Part shown: positions 24,898 through 33,580 of the stretch, in pieces
How positions within the stretch are numbered: position 1 is the stretch's first letter
How the letters are laid out: every line of letters starts with the position of its first letter
NCBI GenBank assembly: GCA_948444845.1
Contig: CAOJVB010000012.1
Span: forward strand, 1 to 44,030
Direction: 5' to 3'
From: an uncultured Clostridiaceae bacterium
GTDB lineage: Bacteria > Bacillota > Clostridia > TANB77 > CAG-508
DNA length: 44,030 nt
Notes under the pieces: generated by a model
Databases searched by the model: none
Told to the model about the DNA's origin: nothing
Seen by the model: the letters and a program-made list of their open reading frames with translations, nothing else
Made by a program: the position numbers and the translations under genes

Positions 24898-25714
24898 CTA
24901 TTTTAGTTCGATGGATTTTGCTATTACGGTTATTTTTTGTACGGTCATTGTTGTTAGTTTTTCTATTTCTTTTGTGCATTTCGCTTTGAATTCTTTTAGT
25001 TCTTTTATTACGTTGTGTCCATAGTAGACTGATACTTCCATGTATATGTGTGGTCCTTCTCCGTAAGTTTTCTATCCTTGTTCTTATTATTTTTGATATT
25101 CCTTCTTCTTTTCCTGCTAGGTATTCTACTATTTGCCTGAATACTGTGTCTGATATTGTGAAGTTTCCTAGGTAACTGAAGGTTGGCCTTATTATTGACT
25201 TTTCTGATATGTATGGTTTGTTTCCATTTCCTTTTGATTTGAATATTTGCAGTGGGTCTAATATGTAGCCTGAAAAGTCTTTTTTTATTTCGAATGTTGG
25301 TACTGGTATTACATGCTTTCCTTGTGTTATTCTTATGTTCCTTGCTGTTTCCATTTCGTCTTTTGTGGCTACTTCTTGTATATATATTGTTTTTTGTATT
25401 TCTGGAAGTTCTAAGTTTTTTGCAATTTTTTCTACCATTCCATCTGATGTTCCTAATATTAGTATTGATTCTGGTTTGTATTTTTTTATTGCTTTTACCA
25501 TTTTTTTTCTTTCTTTTTCGTCTATGAAAATTGCGTGTTTTACTGTTTCTATTTTTGTTGGTGCTTTTTTTGCTGATTCCCCTGCTACTACTTCGTTTTC
25601 ATTTATTAGAATCCCATCATCTATTATGTATGATATGTTGTTTTCTCCTGCTACCATTTGGGCTCTATAACTTTTTCCTGTTCCTGATGGTCCTACAAAA
25701 GCAAATACTCTCAT
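24898..25714 (-). CDS. P-loop NTPase fused to Asp23-like domain, requires one +1 shift at CGG
   Basis: 271 residues after recoding. N-terminal AFVGPSGTGKSYRAQMV is a Walker A. The middle contains an ILILGTSDGMVEKIAKNL segment. The last hundred residues resemble an Asp23/Gls24 domain (FTISDTVFRQIVEYLA ... VQKITVIAKSIELK). In simple reading the frame derails at CGG (25061-25063) into a basic, repetitive tail. Skipping C gives IENL-G218-EGPHIYMEVSVYYG and a sensible C-terminus ending at 24898. Length minus one is divisible by three. The exact function of the fusion is unknown. Confidence 0.8.
25061..25063 (-). promoter_or_regulatory. Recoding site: CGG-A read as Gly (P-loop/Asp23 gene)
   Basis: Minus-strand AAC TTA CGG AGA AGG. 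Skipping C gives AAC TTA GGA GAA GGA CCA CAC, restoring NLGEGPH. Here the zero frame stays open for many codons, so the diagnostic is loss of family sequence rather than an immediate stop. Confidence 0.78.
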
Positions 25715-25750
25715 TTTTCTTCTTTCTCCTTAATTTATTTTATTTTTCTA

Positions 25751-27247
25751 TTAAAGAAAAACTATATGTGAAACTATGATATTTTGTATTATATTTTTTT
25801 GCTCGATTACATTTACATTATATTTTTCTTTTATTTTTTCTAATAGTTTGTAATCTGATGAGTCTAGTACCCATATTCTTCCTTGTAAGTTTTCTATTTC
25901 TTTTAAGTCATATATTGTTTCCATTTCATTTCCAAATGCTTTATAGGCTTTTTCTACATTCCATTTTTCTGCATCATAGAAATATGATTTATTATTTGGG
26001 AAATTTGTAAATGTTACAAATCCACTTAGTTCGTTTTGACAAAGTAGTATGTCACTTTCTTGTATATTTTCTTTTAAGTATTGGTATGGCTTAATATTAC
26101 TTATATCATAATTATCTTTACATAAGTTTATTTGTATATTAATTCCTGCAATAATACATAATATACATATTAGACTTGTTATATATTTATTACCGTTTTT
26201 CCCTATATAATACGATAAAATAAATATAAATATTCCTGTTACACATAACATATATCTTGCATATATAATTGGCATTTGCATTACTATTGATACTACACAT
26301 GCACCTACTATAACTCCTATATATATAATTAATGACAATTTTATTGGTAATTTTTCCTCTTCTACTTTTTTCTTGTTTATTCTATTCTTTACAAATATAC
26401 ATATTATGTATGTACTTATAATTATTCCGAATATTATTGCATATATGTTTGGTATGTACTGTGTTCCCCCTAAATTTCCTGTAAATTGAAATTTAAAAAA
26501 TTCTATTATTGTATCTGGAAAAGCCACTGATATCCAAAAACCTTTTGATACTTGTTTCATTTGTAATAATAGTGATACTACCCAAGGAATATATAATATT
26601 ATTTGTGTTATTGCTGAAATTAGAAATACTTTTAGTTCATATATGAATTTCTTAGTTTTACACGTTTTCCTAATAATATGTATAAACATTATTATATTTA
26701 CAATTCCTGCTGCCATTAAACCATAATAGTGTGTATATGCAGATAACAAACTAAAGGTTGCAAATAGTACCCAATTTTTTATTTGCTTTTTTTCTTCATT
26801 TTTATAAACTCTGTAAGCATATATACACATTAGTGCAACTAATAGCATTGCAAATGTATACATTCTTATTTCTCCAGCATATACAGTTATTACTGGAAGG
26901 AACATACTAAAAAACGAAAATAATATACCTACATTTTTCCCAAAGTCTTTTCTTATATGCGTATACCCTATTATTCCTATTAAACATGCACATATCCATG
27001 AGAATATACGATATACTAGTATACTACTTCCAAATATTAGTTTTAGTATGTGCAGTACCCAGTAATATAGTACTGGATGAACATCATTTGAGCCTATTTC
27101 CCATATTTCCTTAAATGTATGGTTACTTATAGCTACTGAATAGCTTTCATCAAACCATAAATTATTATGAAATATTGGTATTGCTAAAAATATCATTCCT
27201 ATTATTATTACTACTATATGTAGTATGTCTTTTTTACTTAGTTTCAT
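25751..27247 (-). CDS. GT-C type glycosyltransferase (GT39/ArnT-like membrane protein)
   Basis: 498 residues with about ten or more transmembrane helices. The first extracellular loop has LWFDESYSVAISNHTF (acidic catalytic-type motif), then VHPVLYYWVLH and AGEIRMYTFAMLLVAL, as in dolichyl- or polyprenyl-phosphate-sugar mannosyltransferases and their relatives. It probably transfers a sugar from a lipid carrier to a cell-envelope acceptor, with substrate unknown. It has its own promoter. A GT2 gene follows upstream on the same strand. Confidence 0.82.
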   Translation of the reverse strand: MKLSKKDILHIVVIIIGMIFLAIPIFHNNLWFDESYSVAISNHTFKEIWEIGSNDVHPVLYYWVLHILKLIFGSSILVYRIFSWICACLIGIIGYTHIRKDFGKNVGILFSFFSMFLPVITVYAGEIRMYTFAMLLVALMCIYAYRVYKNEEKKQIKNWVLFATFSLLSAYTHYYGLMAAGIVNIIMFIHIIRKTCKTKKFIYELKVFLISAITQIILYIPWVVSLLLQMKQVSKGFWISVAFPDTIIEFFKFQFTGNLGGTQYIPNIYAIIFGIIISTYIICIFVKNRINKKKVEEEKLPIKLSLIIYIGVIVGACVVSIVMQMPIIYARYMLCVTGIFIFILSYYIGKNGNKYITSLICILCIIAGINIQINLCKDNYDISNIKPYQYLKENIQESDILLCQNELSGFVTFTNFPNNKSYFYDAEKWNVEKAYKAFGNEMETIYDLKEIENLQGRIWVLDSSDYKLLEKIKEKYNVNVIEQKNIIQNIIVSHIVFL

Positions 27248-27289
27248 TTTATCACACCTTTTTCTATTTTTTTCAGTTTTTATGTGATT

Positions 27290-27318
27290 ATTATATCATT
27301 ACATTTTTTAAATGTCTA
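27290..27318 (-). promoter_or_regulatory. Promoter of the GT-C glycosyltransferase
   Basis: TAGACA (27313-27318), a 17-bp spacer and TATAAT (27290-27295) on the minus strand. Confidence 0.6.
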
Positions 27319-27523
27319 TAAAAAAATTATAGTAATAGACTCCTGTATGAATAACTTTATTTTTTAGGTTGTAATTATCCTCAAAAAAGCTTTTTATATT
27401 GAAACAAAGAAAAATTATTTTTAAAAGTTTGCTCTTTATATAATTTTAAATTTCTTATTATACACCCAAAGTATCTTTTTTTATAAAAAACTGTTATATG
27501 CCTTCTTTGCCATTTATAATTAG

Positions 27524-27577
27524 TAAAATAGAGAAATATTTTAACTATATGTTGGTTAAATATTTCTCTATTTTTTA
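27524..27577. terminator. Terminator of the GT2 gene
   Basis: A long AT-rich stem (AAATAGAGAAATATTT with its complement, about 18 bp) and an 8-nt loop, with T runs on both strands, just after the GT2 stop at 27601. Confidence 0.75.
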
Positions 27578-27600
27578 TTTATTATTACTTTCTTGCTTCT

Positions 27601-28830
27601 TTAATTTACTTCATTTATTTTTATATCACGTACGTGTTCTATCTTTTCCCAGCTTGTTTCTCTTTTAAATAAACATTTAAAGTTTATTAATAGCCATGAG
27701 CCTAAAAATAGTGGATAGAATAGTAATCCTTTTAGCATTGGTTTTATTGGCTTTTTGTCTAACATCATTATTAATATTGCTGTTAATATTGGTAATATAA
27801 ATGTTGGTATTAAATATCTTAGTATATTTATTCCTAGTTCTGCAAGTGTCATTCCTTTTGCTGCAAATACTATAAAGTTCATTATGATTAGTATTAGTGT
27901 CAGTACAAACATTGGTATACTTCCTAATATATATAATAAGCCATCAAAGTTCATTAATGTTTTCTTTTCTTTTACAGCTGCTGCTAACATTCCTGTGTAT
28001 TCTTTCATACATTGTATATGCCCTACTGTCCACCTTGATCTTTGTGACCATGATTGCTTGAACCCTGTTGGTTGTTCGTCATATACTATTGCGTCTGTTG
28101 CCCAACCTAGTTTTCTTCCTTCTATTATGTTTTTTAGTGAAAATTCTATGTCTTCGGTTAGTGTTTTTGTGTCCCAGCCTGTTGGTTTTATTACGTCAAA
28201 TCTAACCATGAAACCTGTACCATTTAATAGTGGTGATAGTCCTAGGTTGTACCTTGCTAAGTGATAGAAACGGTTCATTGTCCAGTAAAATATTGCATAA
28301 CCTGCTGTTATCCAGTTATCTGTTGGATTTTTTATATCTCTATAGCCTTGTACTACATTTTCGCCTTGACATAGCTTTTTATTCATTGCTTTTAAGAAGT
28401 TTTTGTCTGCTATGTTGTCTGCATCAAATACACAAAATGCATCATATGGAGCATCTTCTTCTATTTTTTGCGCTAGAAACCATTGCAGTGCATAACCTTT
28501 TGTTTTTTTGTTTTCGTCAAATCTTTCAAATACTATTGCTCCTGCTTCTTTTGCTACTTGTGCGGTTTTGTCTGTGCAGTTGTCAGCTATAACGTATATG
28601 TCGTATAACTCTTTTGGGTAGTTTTGGTTTTTTAGGCTTTCTACTAAATTTGCTACTACTGCTTCTTCGTTGTGCGCTGGTATTATTGCCATAAACCTGT
28701 TTTCTTTTTCTTCGATTATTGGTTTTTCTTTAAATTTTATTAGTGAGCATATACTTACTATAAATTGATATGCCCAGAATATTGTTAATATCCATACTAA
28801 TGCCATTTGTATTATATATAAATATTCCAT
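27601..28830 (-). CDS. Family 2 processive-type glycosyltransferase
   Basis: 409 residues. One N-terminal membrane helix is followed by a GT-A domain with PAHNEEAVVANLVESLKNQ, VIADNCTDKTA, FDADNIADK (DxD-type metal site), LTEDIEFSL (catalytic base region) and QRSRWTVGH (QxxRW). Two to three C-terminal helices follow. This is the architecture of cellulose, hyaluronan and poly-GlcNAc synthases. The polymer or lipid product is unknown. It has its own promoter. Confidence 0.9.
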   Translation of the reverse strand: MEYLYIIQMALVWILTIFWAYQFIVSICSLIKFKEKPIIEEKENRFMAIIPAHNEEAVVANLVESLKNQNYPKELYDIYVIADNCTDKTAQVAKEAGAIVFERFDENKKTKGYALQWFLAQKIEEDAPYDAFCVFDADNIADKNFLKAMNKKLCQGENVVQGYRDIKNPTDNWITAGYAIFYWTMNRFYHLARYNLGLSPLLNGTGFMVRFDVIKPTGWDTKTLTEDIEFSLKNIIEGRKLGWATDAIVYDEQPTGFKQSWSQRSRWTVGHIQCMKEYTGMLAAAVKEKKTLMNFDGLLYILGSIPMFVLTLILIIMNFIVFAAKGMTLAELGINILRYLIPTFILPILTAILIMMLDKKPIKPMLKGLLFYPLFLGSWLLINFKCLFKRETSWEKIEHVRDIKINEVN

Positions 28831-28879
28831 CTTTTTCTCTCCTTATTTATAGTATCTAGTTTATTTTGATACCATAAAT

Positions 28880-28908
28880 ATTATACTATTTTTAGTTCAT
28901 TTTTTCAA
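28880..28908 (-). promoter_or_regulatory. Promoter of the GT2 gene
   Basis: TTGAAA (28903-28908), a 17-bp spacer and TATAAT (28880-28885) on the minus strand. Confidence 0.65.
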
Positions 28909-29115
28909 CTATTTAAGAAAATCTTAAGGTTAGGTTATTATTTTCTTTTTCTTTTATATATTTCTTCGTTAAATTCTTTATGTTTTGTTATTTTTTACTT
29001 CTTTGTGCGTTGGACAGTTTATCTTGGGACATCTTCGATTACCCAATGGGGTGCTTTTTGTTTTTTACTTCTTTTTGTTCTCTACCTTTGTTAGTTGTTC
29101 TTCTTGGCTTCCGCG

Positions 29116-29204
29116 TTGGGGACAGTTCCTAATCTAGCCAGATTATTTTTGTTTGTTGCTTGTGTTTCTTCTCTATCTTGTTTCCGATTACGAACCGTCC
29201 CCAA
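29116..29204. repeat. TTGGGGAC element, copy 3 (89 bp)
   Basis: Same inverted ends as copy 2 and near-identical outer thirds, with a divergent T-rich centre. It sits directly downstream of pnp. Confidence 0.8.
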
Positions 29205-29229
29205 TGCTACCCCAACGCTACTTTTTATG

Positions 29230-31353
29230 CTAGTTTTCTTCGTGTGAGCCTGCTTCTAAGTCTTTCATACTTAGGTTTATTCTGCCTTGGTGGTCTATTT
29301 CTAGTACTTTTACTGTTATTTCGTCTCCTACTGCTAGTACGTCTTCTACTTTTTCTACTCTTTTACTTGATATTTTTGAGATGTGTAGTAAGCCTTCTTT
29401 TCCTGCTCCTAGGTCTACGAATGCTCCGAAGCTTGCTAGTCTTGTTACTGTTCCATCATATATTCCGCCTGCTTCTATTTCTCTTGTTATTTCTTCTATC
29501 ATTTTTAGGGCTTTTTTACCATCTTGTCCTTCTACTTCGTATATACATACATTTCCGTCTTCTTCTATGTCTATTTTTACTCCTTTTGCTTCTTCTATTA
29601 TTTTGTTTATCATTTTTCCACCAGGTCCGATTACGTCTTTTATTTTGTCTACTGGTATTTTTATTGTTATTATTTTTGGTGCATATTTTGAAAGCTCTGC
29701 CCTTGGTGCTGCTATAACAGGTGCCATTATTTCGTCTAGTATATAGTCTCTTGCTACTTTTGTTCTTGCGAATGCTTCTTCTATTATTTCGTATGTTAAA
29801 CCATCACATTTGATATCTACTTGTATTGCTGTTATTCCGTCTTTTGTTCCTCCTACTTTGAAGTCCATATCTCCGAAGAAGTCTTCTATTCCTTGTATGT
29901 CTGTTAACATTATATATTCATCTGGATTTTCTTTATTTGTTACTAGTCCTGTTGATATTCCTGCTACTGGTTTTCTTATTGGTACACCTGCATCCATTAG
30001 TGCTAGTGTACTTCCACATATACTTGCTTGTGATGTTGAACCATTTGATGATAGTATTTCTGATACTACTCTTATTGCATATGGGAATTCTTCTTCTGAT
30101 GGAATTACTGGAACTAGTGCTTTTTCTGCTAATGCCCCATGTCCTATTTCTCTTCTTCCTGGTCCACGTGATGGGCGAGCTTCTCCTACTGAATATGATG
30201 GGAAGTTGTATTGATGCATATAACGTTTTGAGTCTTCTTCGTCTACTCCATCTAGCATTTGTTCTTCACTTTTCATTCCTAGTGTTACTATTGACATTGC
30301 TTGTGTTTGTCCTCTTGTGAATATTGCGCTTCCATGTACACGTGGTAGTATTCCTACTTCACATGAAAGTGGTCTTAATTCATCTATTTTTCTTCCATCT
30401 GGACGTTTATGTTCTACATATATCATTTCTCTTACACATTCTTTTTCTAAGTCGTGTACTGTATCTGCTATATCTTGTTTACGTTCTTCGGCTGCTTCTT
30501 CTCCGTATTTTTCTATTACATAGTTTGTAATGTCTTCTGTTATTTTGTCCATGTTTTCGTCACGTGTTTCTTTGTCTTCAGCTTGAACGTCTTGGTACAT
30601 TCTTTCTTTGAATGCATTTCTTAGTTCATTGTAGAATTCTTCTTCTACACCAAAGTGTTTGTATTCAAATTTTGGTTTTCCTATTTCTTCTTGTATTTTT
30701 CTTATAAATGCGCAAAGTTTTTTAATTTCTACATGTGCTTCTTTTATTGCTCTTAACATTTCGTCATTTGGTAGTTCGTCTGCTCCTGCTTCTATCATTG
30801 TTATTTTTTCTTCTGTTCCTGCTAATGTTAATGTTAATCTTGATTTTTCTCTTTGCTCTACTGTTGGATTTATTACAACTTGTCCATCTACATATCCTAC
30901 TGCTACTGCTGCTGTTGGTCCTCCAAATGGTATGTCTGATATTGCTAGAGCTGATGCTGCACCTATCATTGCACATACTTCTGGTGAGTTATCTTGTTCT
31001 ACTGATAGTACTGTTGCTACTACACATACATCATTTCTGAAGTCTTTTGGGAATAGTGGACGTAGTGGTCTATCTATTGCTCTTGATGTTAGTATTGCCT
31101 TATCTGTTGGTTTTCCTTCTCTTTTTGTGAAGCTTCCTGGTATTTTTCCTACTGCATATAATTTTTCTTCGTAATCTACTGAAAGTGGGAAGAAGTCTAT
31201 TCCATCTTTTGGCTCTTTTGCTGCTGTAACGTTTACCATTACAACTGTGTCCCCATATCTTACCATTACACTTCCATTTGCTAATCCTGCTATTTTTCCT
31301 GTTTCTATTGTTAATTTTCTTCCTGCTAAGTCTGTTTCGTATTGTTTAAACAT
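29230..31353 (-). CDS. pnp: Polyribonucleotide nucleotidyltransferase (PNPase)
   Basis: 707 residues. Two RNase PH domains (first with RPLRPLFPKDF, second with RPDGRKIDELRPLSCEVG, FTRGQTQAMS and GGTKDGITAIQVDIK), then a KH domain (DVIGPGGKMINKII) and a C-terminal S1 domain (YDGTVTRLASFGAFVDLG). It degrades RNA phosphorolytically from the 3' end. It ends soon after S1, as in Clostridia. It lies downstream of rpsO, the classical rpsO-pnp pair, although a terminator and repeats separate them. At least seven CGG trinucleotides are present, all out of phase (for example GAC GGA). Confidence 0.98.
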   Translation of the reverse strand: MFKQYETDLAGRKLTIETGKIAGLANGSVMVRYGDTVVMVNVTAAKEPKDGIDFFPLSVDYEEKLYAVGKIPGSFTKREGKPTDKAILTSRAIDRPLRPLFPKDFRNDVCVVATVLSVEQDNSPEVCAMIGAASALAISDIPFGGPTAAVAVGYVDGQVVINPTVEQREKSRLTLTLAGTEEKITMIEAGADELPNDEMLRAIKEAHVEIKKLCAFIRKIQEEIGKPKFEYKHFGVEEEFYNELRNAFKERMYQDVQAEDKETRDENMDKITEDITNYVIEKYGEEAAEERKQDIADTVHDLEKECVREMIYVEHKRPDGRKIDELRPLSCEVGILPRVHGSAIFTRGQTQAMSIVTLGMKSEEQMLDGVDEEDSKRYMHQYNFPSYSVGEARPSRGPGRREIGHGALAEKALVPVIPSEEEFPYAIRVVSEILSSNGSTSQASICGSTLALMDAGVPIRKPVAGISTGLVTNKENPDEYIMLTDIQGIEDFFGDMDFKVGGTKDGITAIQVDIKCDGLTYEIIEEAFARTKVARDYILDEIMAPVIAAPRAELSKYAPKIITIKIPVDKIKDVIGPGGKMINKIIEEAKGVKIDIEEDGNVCIYEVEGQDGKKALKMIEEITREIEAGGIYDGTVTRLASFGAFVDLGAGKEGLLHISKISSKRVEKVEDVLAVGDEITVKVLEIDHQGRINLSMKDLEAGSHEEN

Positions 31354-31710
31354 AATTTTTTACCTCTTTTCTTATTTTTTTGCTCGAATTAGAGTAACCT
31401 CTACAATATATTGCTCCGCTCCTCTACGCATTGAAGAGTGAATAGTGAATAATTTAATGTAGGGCTTGTCTCTACCCTTTTTTATTGTATAGGAAAAATC
31501 GTTATTTATTTTTCCACGTAGAGGCACGGGGACTGTACCTTTTGTTCTTATTTATTATATTCTGTTTCAATACATTGTACAAGCTACTTTCTAATTCTAA
31601 GCATTATTTTTTACACACCTTTTTTTACTCTGCCCTTTGTATTTAGACGAGCAGAGATGAGCCCTGCTCCTATATTTTAAAAGTACTTTAACTACTTTTA
31701 AAGGATTATA
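31354..31710. other. Repeat-rich gap between rpsO and pnp
   Basis: No gene is seen. It has several short GC-richer patches resembling the TGTAGGG/CCCTACA repeat type (near 31457, 31500-31530 and 31640-31675, the last with an AGCAG/CTGCT hairpin). The pnp promoter is probably here, but I could not pick a convincing one. Confidence 0.5.
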
Positions 31711-31752
31711 TTTTTAAAAATGGACGTTTTACTTTTTAAAGTTAAAACGTCC
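31711..31752 (-). terminator. Terminator of rpsO
   Basis: On the minus strand GGACGTTTTA(A)CTTT pairs with AAAGTAAAACGTCC (one bulge), followed by a TTTTT run. Confidence 0.8.
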
Positions 31753-31780
31753 TGTTTAAAGATTTTTACTAATTGTGTGA

Positions 31781-32044
31781 TTATTTTCTTAATCCTAATT
31801 TAGCAACTATCTCTCTATATCTTTCAACATCTCTGTCACTTAAATATTTAAGTAAGCTACGTCTTGAACCTACCATTTTTAAAAGACCTCTTCTTGAGTG
31901 ATTGTCTTTTTTGTGTACTTTTAAGTGTTCTGTTAATTCATTAATTCTTTCTGTTAAAAGAGCTATTTGAACTTCTGGTGAACCAGTATCTTTTTCATCT
32001 CTTTTATAAGTATTAATGATTTCTTGTTTCTTTTCTCTTGTCAT
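31781..32044 (-). CDS. rpsO: 30S ribosomal protein S15
   Basis: 87 residues. It binds 16S rRNA helices 20-22. [22 protein letters not shown], the HxxDxHSRRGLL block ([12 protein letters not shown]) and [20 protein letters not shown] are diagnostic. The start chosen is MTREKKQE, which follows AGGAGGTG at a normal distance. An upstream in-frame ATG nine codons earlier lacks a ribosome binding site. A conspicuous hairpin precedes it and may be an autoregulatory leader. Confidence 0.97.
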   Translation of the reverse strand: MTREKKQEIINTYKRDEKDTGSPEVQIALLTERINELTEHLKVHKKDNHSRRGLLKMVGSRRSLLKYLSDRDVERYREIVAKLGLRK

Positions 32045-32074
32045 TTTACTACACCTCCTATATTTTTTCATTTG

Positions 32075-32127
32075 CCTTAAACTGAGTTTTAGCTTAGGTG
32101 TGTATTTTCCTAAAACTAAGTATAAGG
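32075..32127 (-). promoter_or_regulatory. Candidate structured leader of rpsO
   Basis: 18-nt arms (32075-32092 with 32110-32127, CTAAAACT core) pair at 16 of 18 positions around a 17-nt loop. It has no T tract on the rpsO strand and ends about 15 nt before the ribosome binding site. S15 commonly represses its own translation through such leaders. That role here is inferred. Confidence 0.45.
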
Positions 32128-32247
32128 TAATTTTTAAAGCATATTTATATTACCACATTTTTCTAAAATATGCAATAGTTAATGTTTAATTTTATCTTTT
32201 GTATATTCATTTAATTAACTATATTAAAGTTAAAAAGGTTGAAAGGA

Positions 32248-32278
32248 AAAAATGAGCGAAAATATTTCACTCATTTTT
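32248..32278. terminator. Terminator after the zinc-finger ORF
   Basis: AAAAATGAG/CTCATTTTT stem extended by GAAA/TTTC with one mismatch, T runs on both strands. It follows the stop at 32325. Confidence 0.7.
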
Positions 32279-32324
32279 CTAATAGCATTTTTTACATCCA
32301 TTCTTTTTTCTAATACTTATTTAA

Positions 32325-32585
32325 TTAATCCTTGTTACATACTGGACAACGAATATAACGCCATCCTGGTGCTTTAACAAATCTTGTAGGGTAGGGTCCA
32401 CATACTTCTGTCTTTCCATATTGATCCCATTTTTTTACATATCCAGTTCCATTACATAAACTACAATCTTCTTTTTGATTTCTTTTTTGTCTACATATGC
32501 TTTCATGATAATAGCAGGCACCCCGACTGTTAAAGGTTTCTCCACAAACTTCACATATAAATTGATATCCAGATATCATTATCAT
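32325..32585 (-). CDS. Small zinc-binding protein (86 aa)
   Basis: Contains a C2H2-like finger (CEVCGETFNSRGACYYHESIC), a DnaJ-like CSLCNGTGYV half-motif and a terminal CPVC. The family is not recognised. An AAGGAGG ribosome binding site and a good promoter are present. It has one in-frame CGG (NSRGACYYHE), inside the finger, which must be read without a shift, as in the other orphan genes here. Probably mobile or phage-derived. Confidence 0.65.
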   Translation of the reverse strand: MIMISGYQFICEVCGETFNSRGACYYHESICRQKRNQKEDCSLCNGTGYVKKWDQYGKTEVCGPYPTRFVKAPGWRYIRCPVCNKD

Positions 32586-32639
32586 ATTACTTCCTCCTTA
32601 ATTAATTCGAAGTCTTATTAATACAATAGTTACTGTTTC

Positions 32640-32668
32640 AATATATAGTTTTTTTTGTCGATTGTCAA
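32640..32668 (-). promoter_or_regulatory. Promoter of the zinc-finger ORF
   Basis: TTGACA (32663-32668), a 17-bp spacer and TATATT (32640-32645) on the minus strand. Confidence 0.6.
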
Positions 32669-32860
32669 TCTTTTTTTCAAAATTTCAGTACAATATATTA
32701 ACATTTTAGTTATTACAACTTTTTCTCAATATTAAATTAGAATTGGAAATTTGTCGACACGTCCCACTTCTTTCTAAATTAATAAAATTTTAATAAATTA
32801 TTATATATTTTTTAACTTTTTTGTTATATAATGCATTTATAGAACAAAGGAGGATGAGTT

Positions 32861-33553
32861 ATGAAATTTGTTAGAAGATTGTTATTATTTATTTTAGTTA
32901 TTATTGTTCTTGTTTCTTCTTTTATTATTTTTAATGGATATAATATGTACAAGAAGGCCATTTCTGAGGTTAGTTTAGATAAGAAGGTTTCTAATATTAG
33001 AAATGATGTAAATTTTGTTAAAATAGAGGATGTTCCTAAATATTATGGAGAGGCTATAATTGCTGTTGAGGACCATAGGTTTAAAGAGCATGGTGCTATT
33101 GATATAATTTCTATTGGGAGAGCTTTAGTTTCTAATATTCAGGCTAAAGAGTTAAATGAAGGTGGTAGTACAATTACGCAACAGGTTGCTAAAAATTTGT
33201 ATTTTATTACTGAAAAGAATTTTGTTTATAGGAAAATTGCTGAAATATTCTTAGCTTTTGATTTAGAAAATAATTATTCAAAAGATGAAATATTAGAGTT
33301 ATATTTTAATACTATTTATTTTGGCGAAGGATATTATGGTGTTAAAGAAGCATCAAAAGGATACTACAAAAAAGAACCAAAGGATTTAACTTTATATGAA
33401 GCAAGTATGCTTGCTGGAATTCCAAATGCCCCTTCTGTTTATGCTCCTACTGTTAACCCTGATTTAGCCAAAAGTAGGCAAGGCAAAGTTATTCGTTCGA
33501 TGGTTGAATATGGGTATTTGAGTCAGGAAGAAGCTGATAAGTTAGAAGAATAA
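32861..33553 (+). CDS. Monofunctional peptidoglycan glycosyltransferase (GT51)
   Basis: 230 residues. One N-terminal membrane anchor (about 5-27) precedes a complete GT51 domain: IAVEDHRFKEHGAID (catalytic Glu), GGSTITQQVAKNL, YSKDEILELYFNTIYFGEGYYG and LAGIPNAPSVYAP. No transpeptidase domain follows, so it is a stand-alone lipid II polymerase (mtgA/sgtB type). An AAAGGAGGA ribosome binding site is present. One of the few core-type genes on the plus strand. No in-frame CGG. Confidence 0.93.
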   Translation: MKFVRRLLLFILVIIVLVSSFIIFNGYNMYKKAISEVSLDKKVSNIRNDVNFVKIEDVPKYYGEAIIAVEDHRFKEHGAIDIISIGRALVSNIQAKELNEGGSTITQQVAKNLYFITEKNFVYRKIAEIFLAFDLENNYSKDEILELYFNTIYFGEGYYGVKEASKGYYKKEPKDLTLYEASMLAGIPNAPSVYAPTVNPDLAKSRQGKVIRSMVEYGYLSQEEADKLEE

Positions 33554-33580
33554 AAAAATGTGGCAAAGCCACATTTTTTT
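33552..33580. terminator. Bidirectional terminator of GT51 and kinase genes
   Basis: A perfect 13-bp stem, AAAAAAATGTGGC with GCCACATTTTTTT, and an AAA loop. It overlaps the last bases of both convergent genes. Confidence 0.85.

Larger units (their letters stand above)
27248..27600. other. Gap between two glycosyltransferase genes
   Basis: Contains the promoter of the downstream membrane glycosyltransferase (27290-27318) and the terminator of the GT2 gene (27524-27577). The remaining roughly 200 bp are AT-rich with nothing recognisable. Confidence 0.7.
28831..29229. other. Gap between pnp and GT2 gene with repeat elements
   Basis: Holds the GT2 promoter, a degenerate GGACAGTT/TTCGATTACC repeat patch at about 29010-29052, and an intact TTGGGGAC element (29116-29204). 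No gene is seen. Confidence 0.65.

Noticed and set aside
32045..32071. Longer rpsO starting nine codons upstream
   Set aside because: The AGGAGG ribosome binding site lies inside the proposed extension, and S15 proteins begin at [12 protein letters not shown] sequence.
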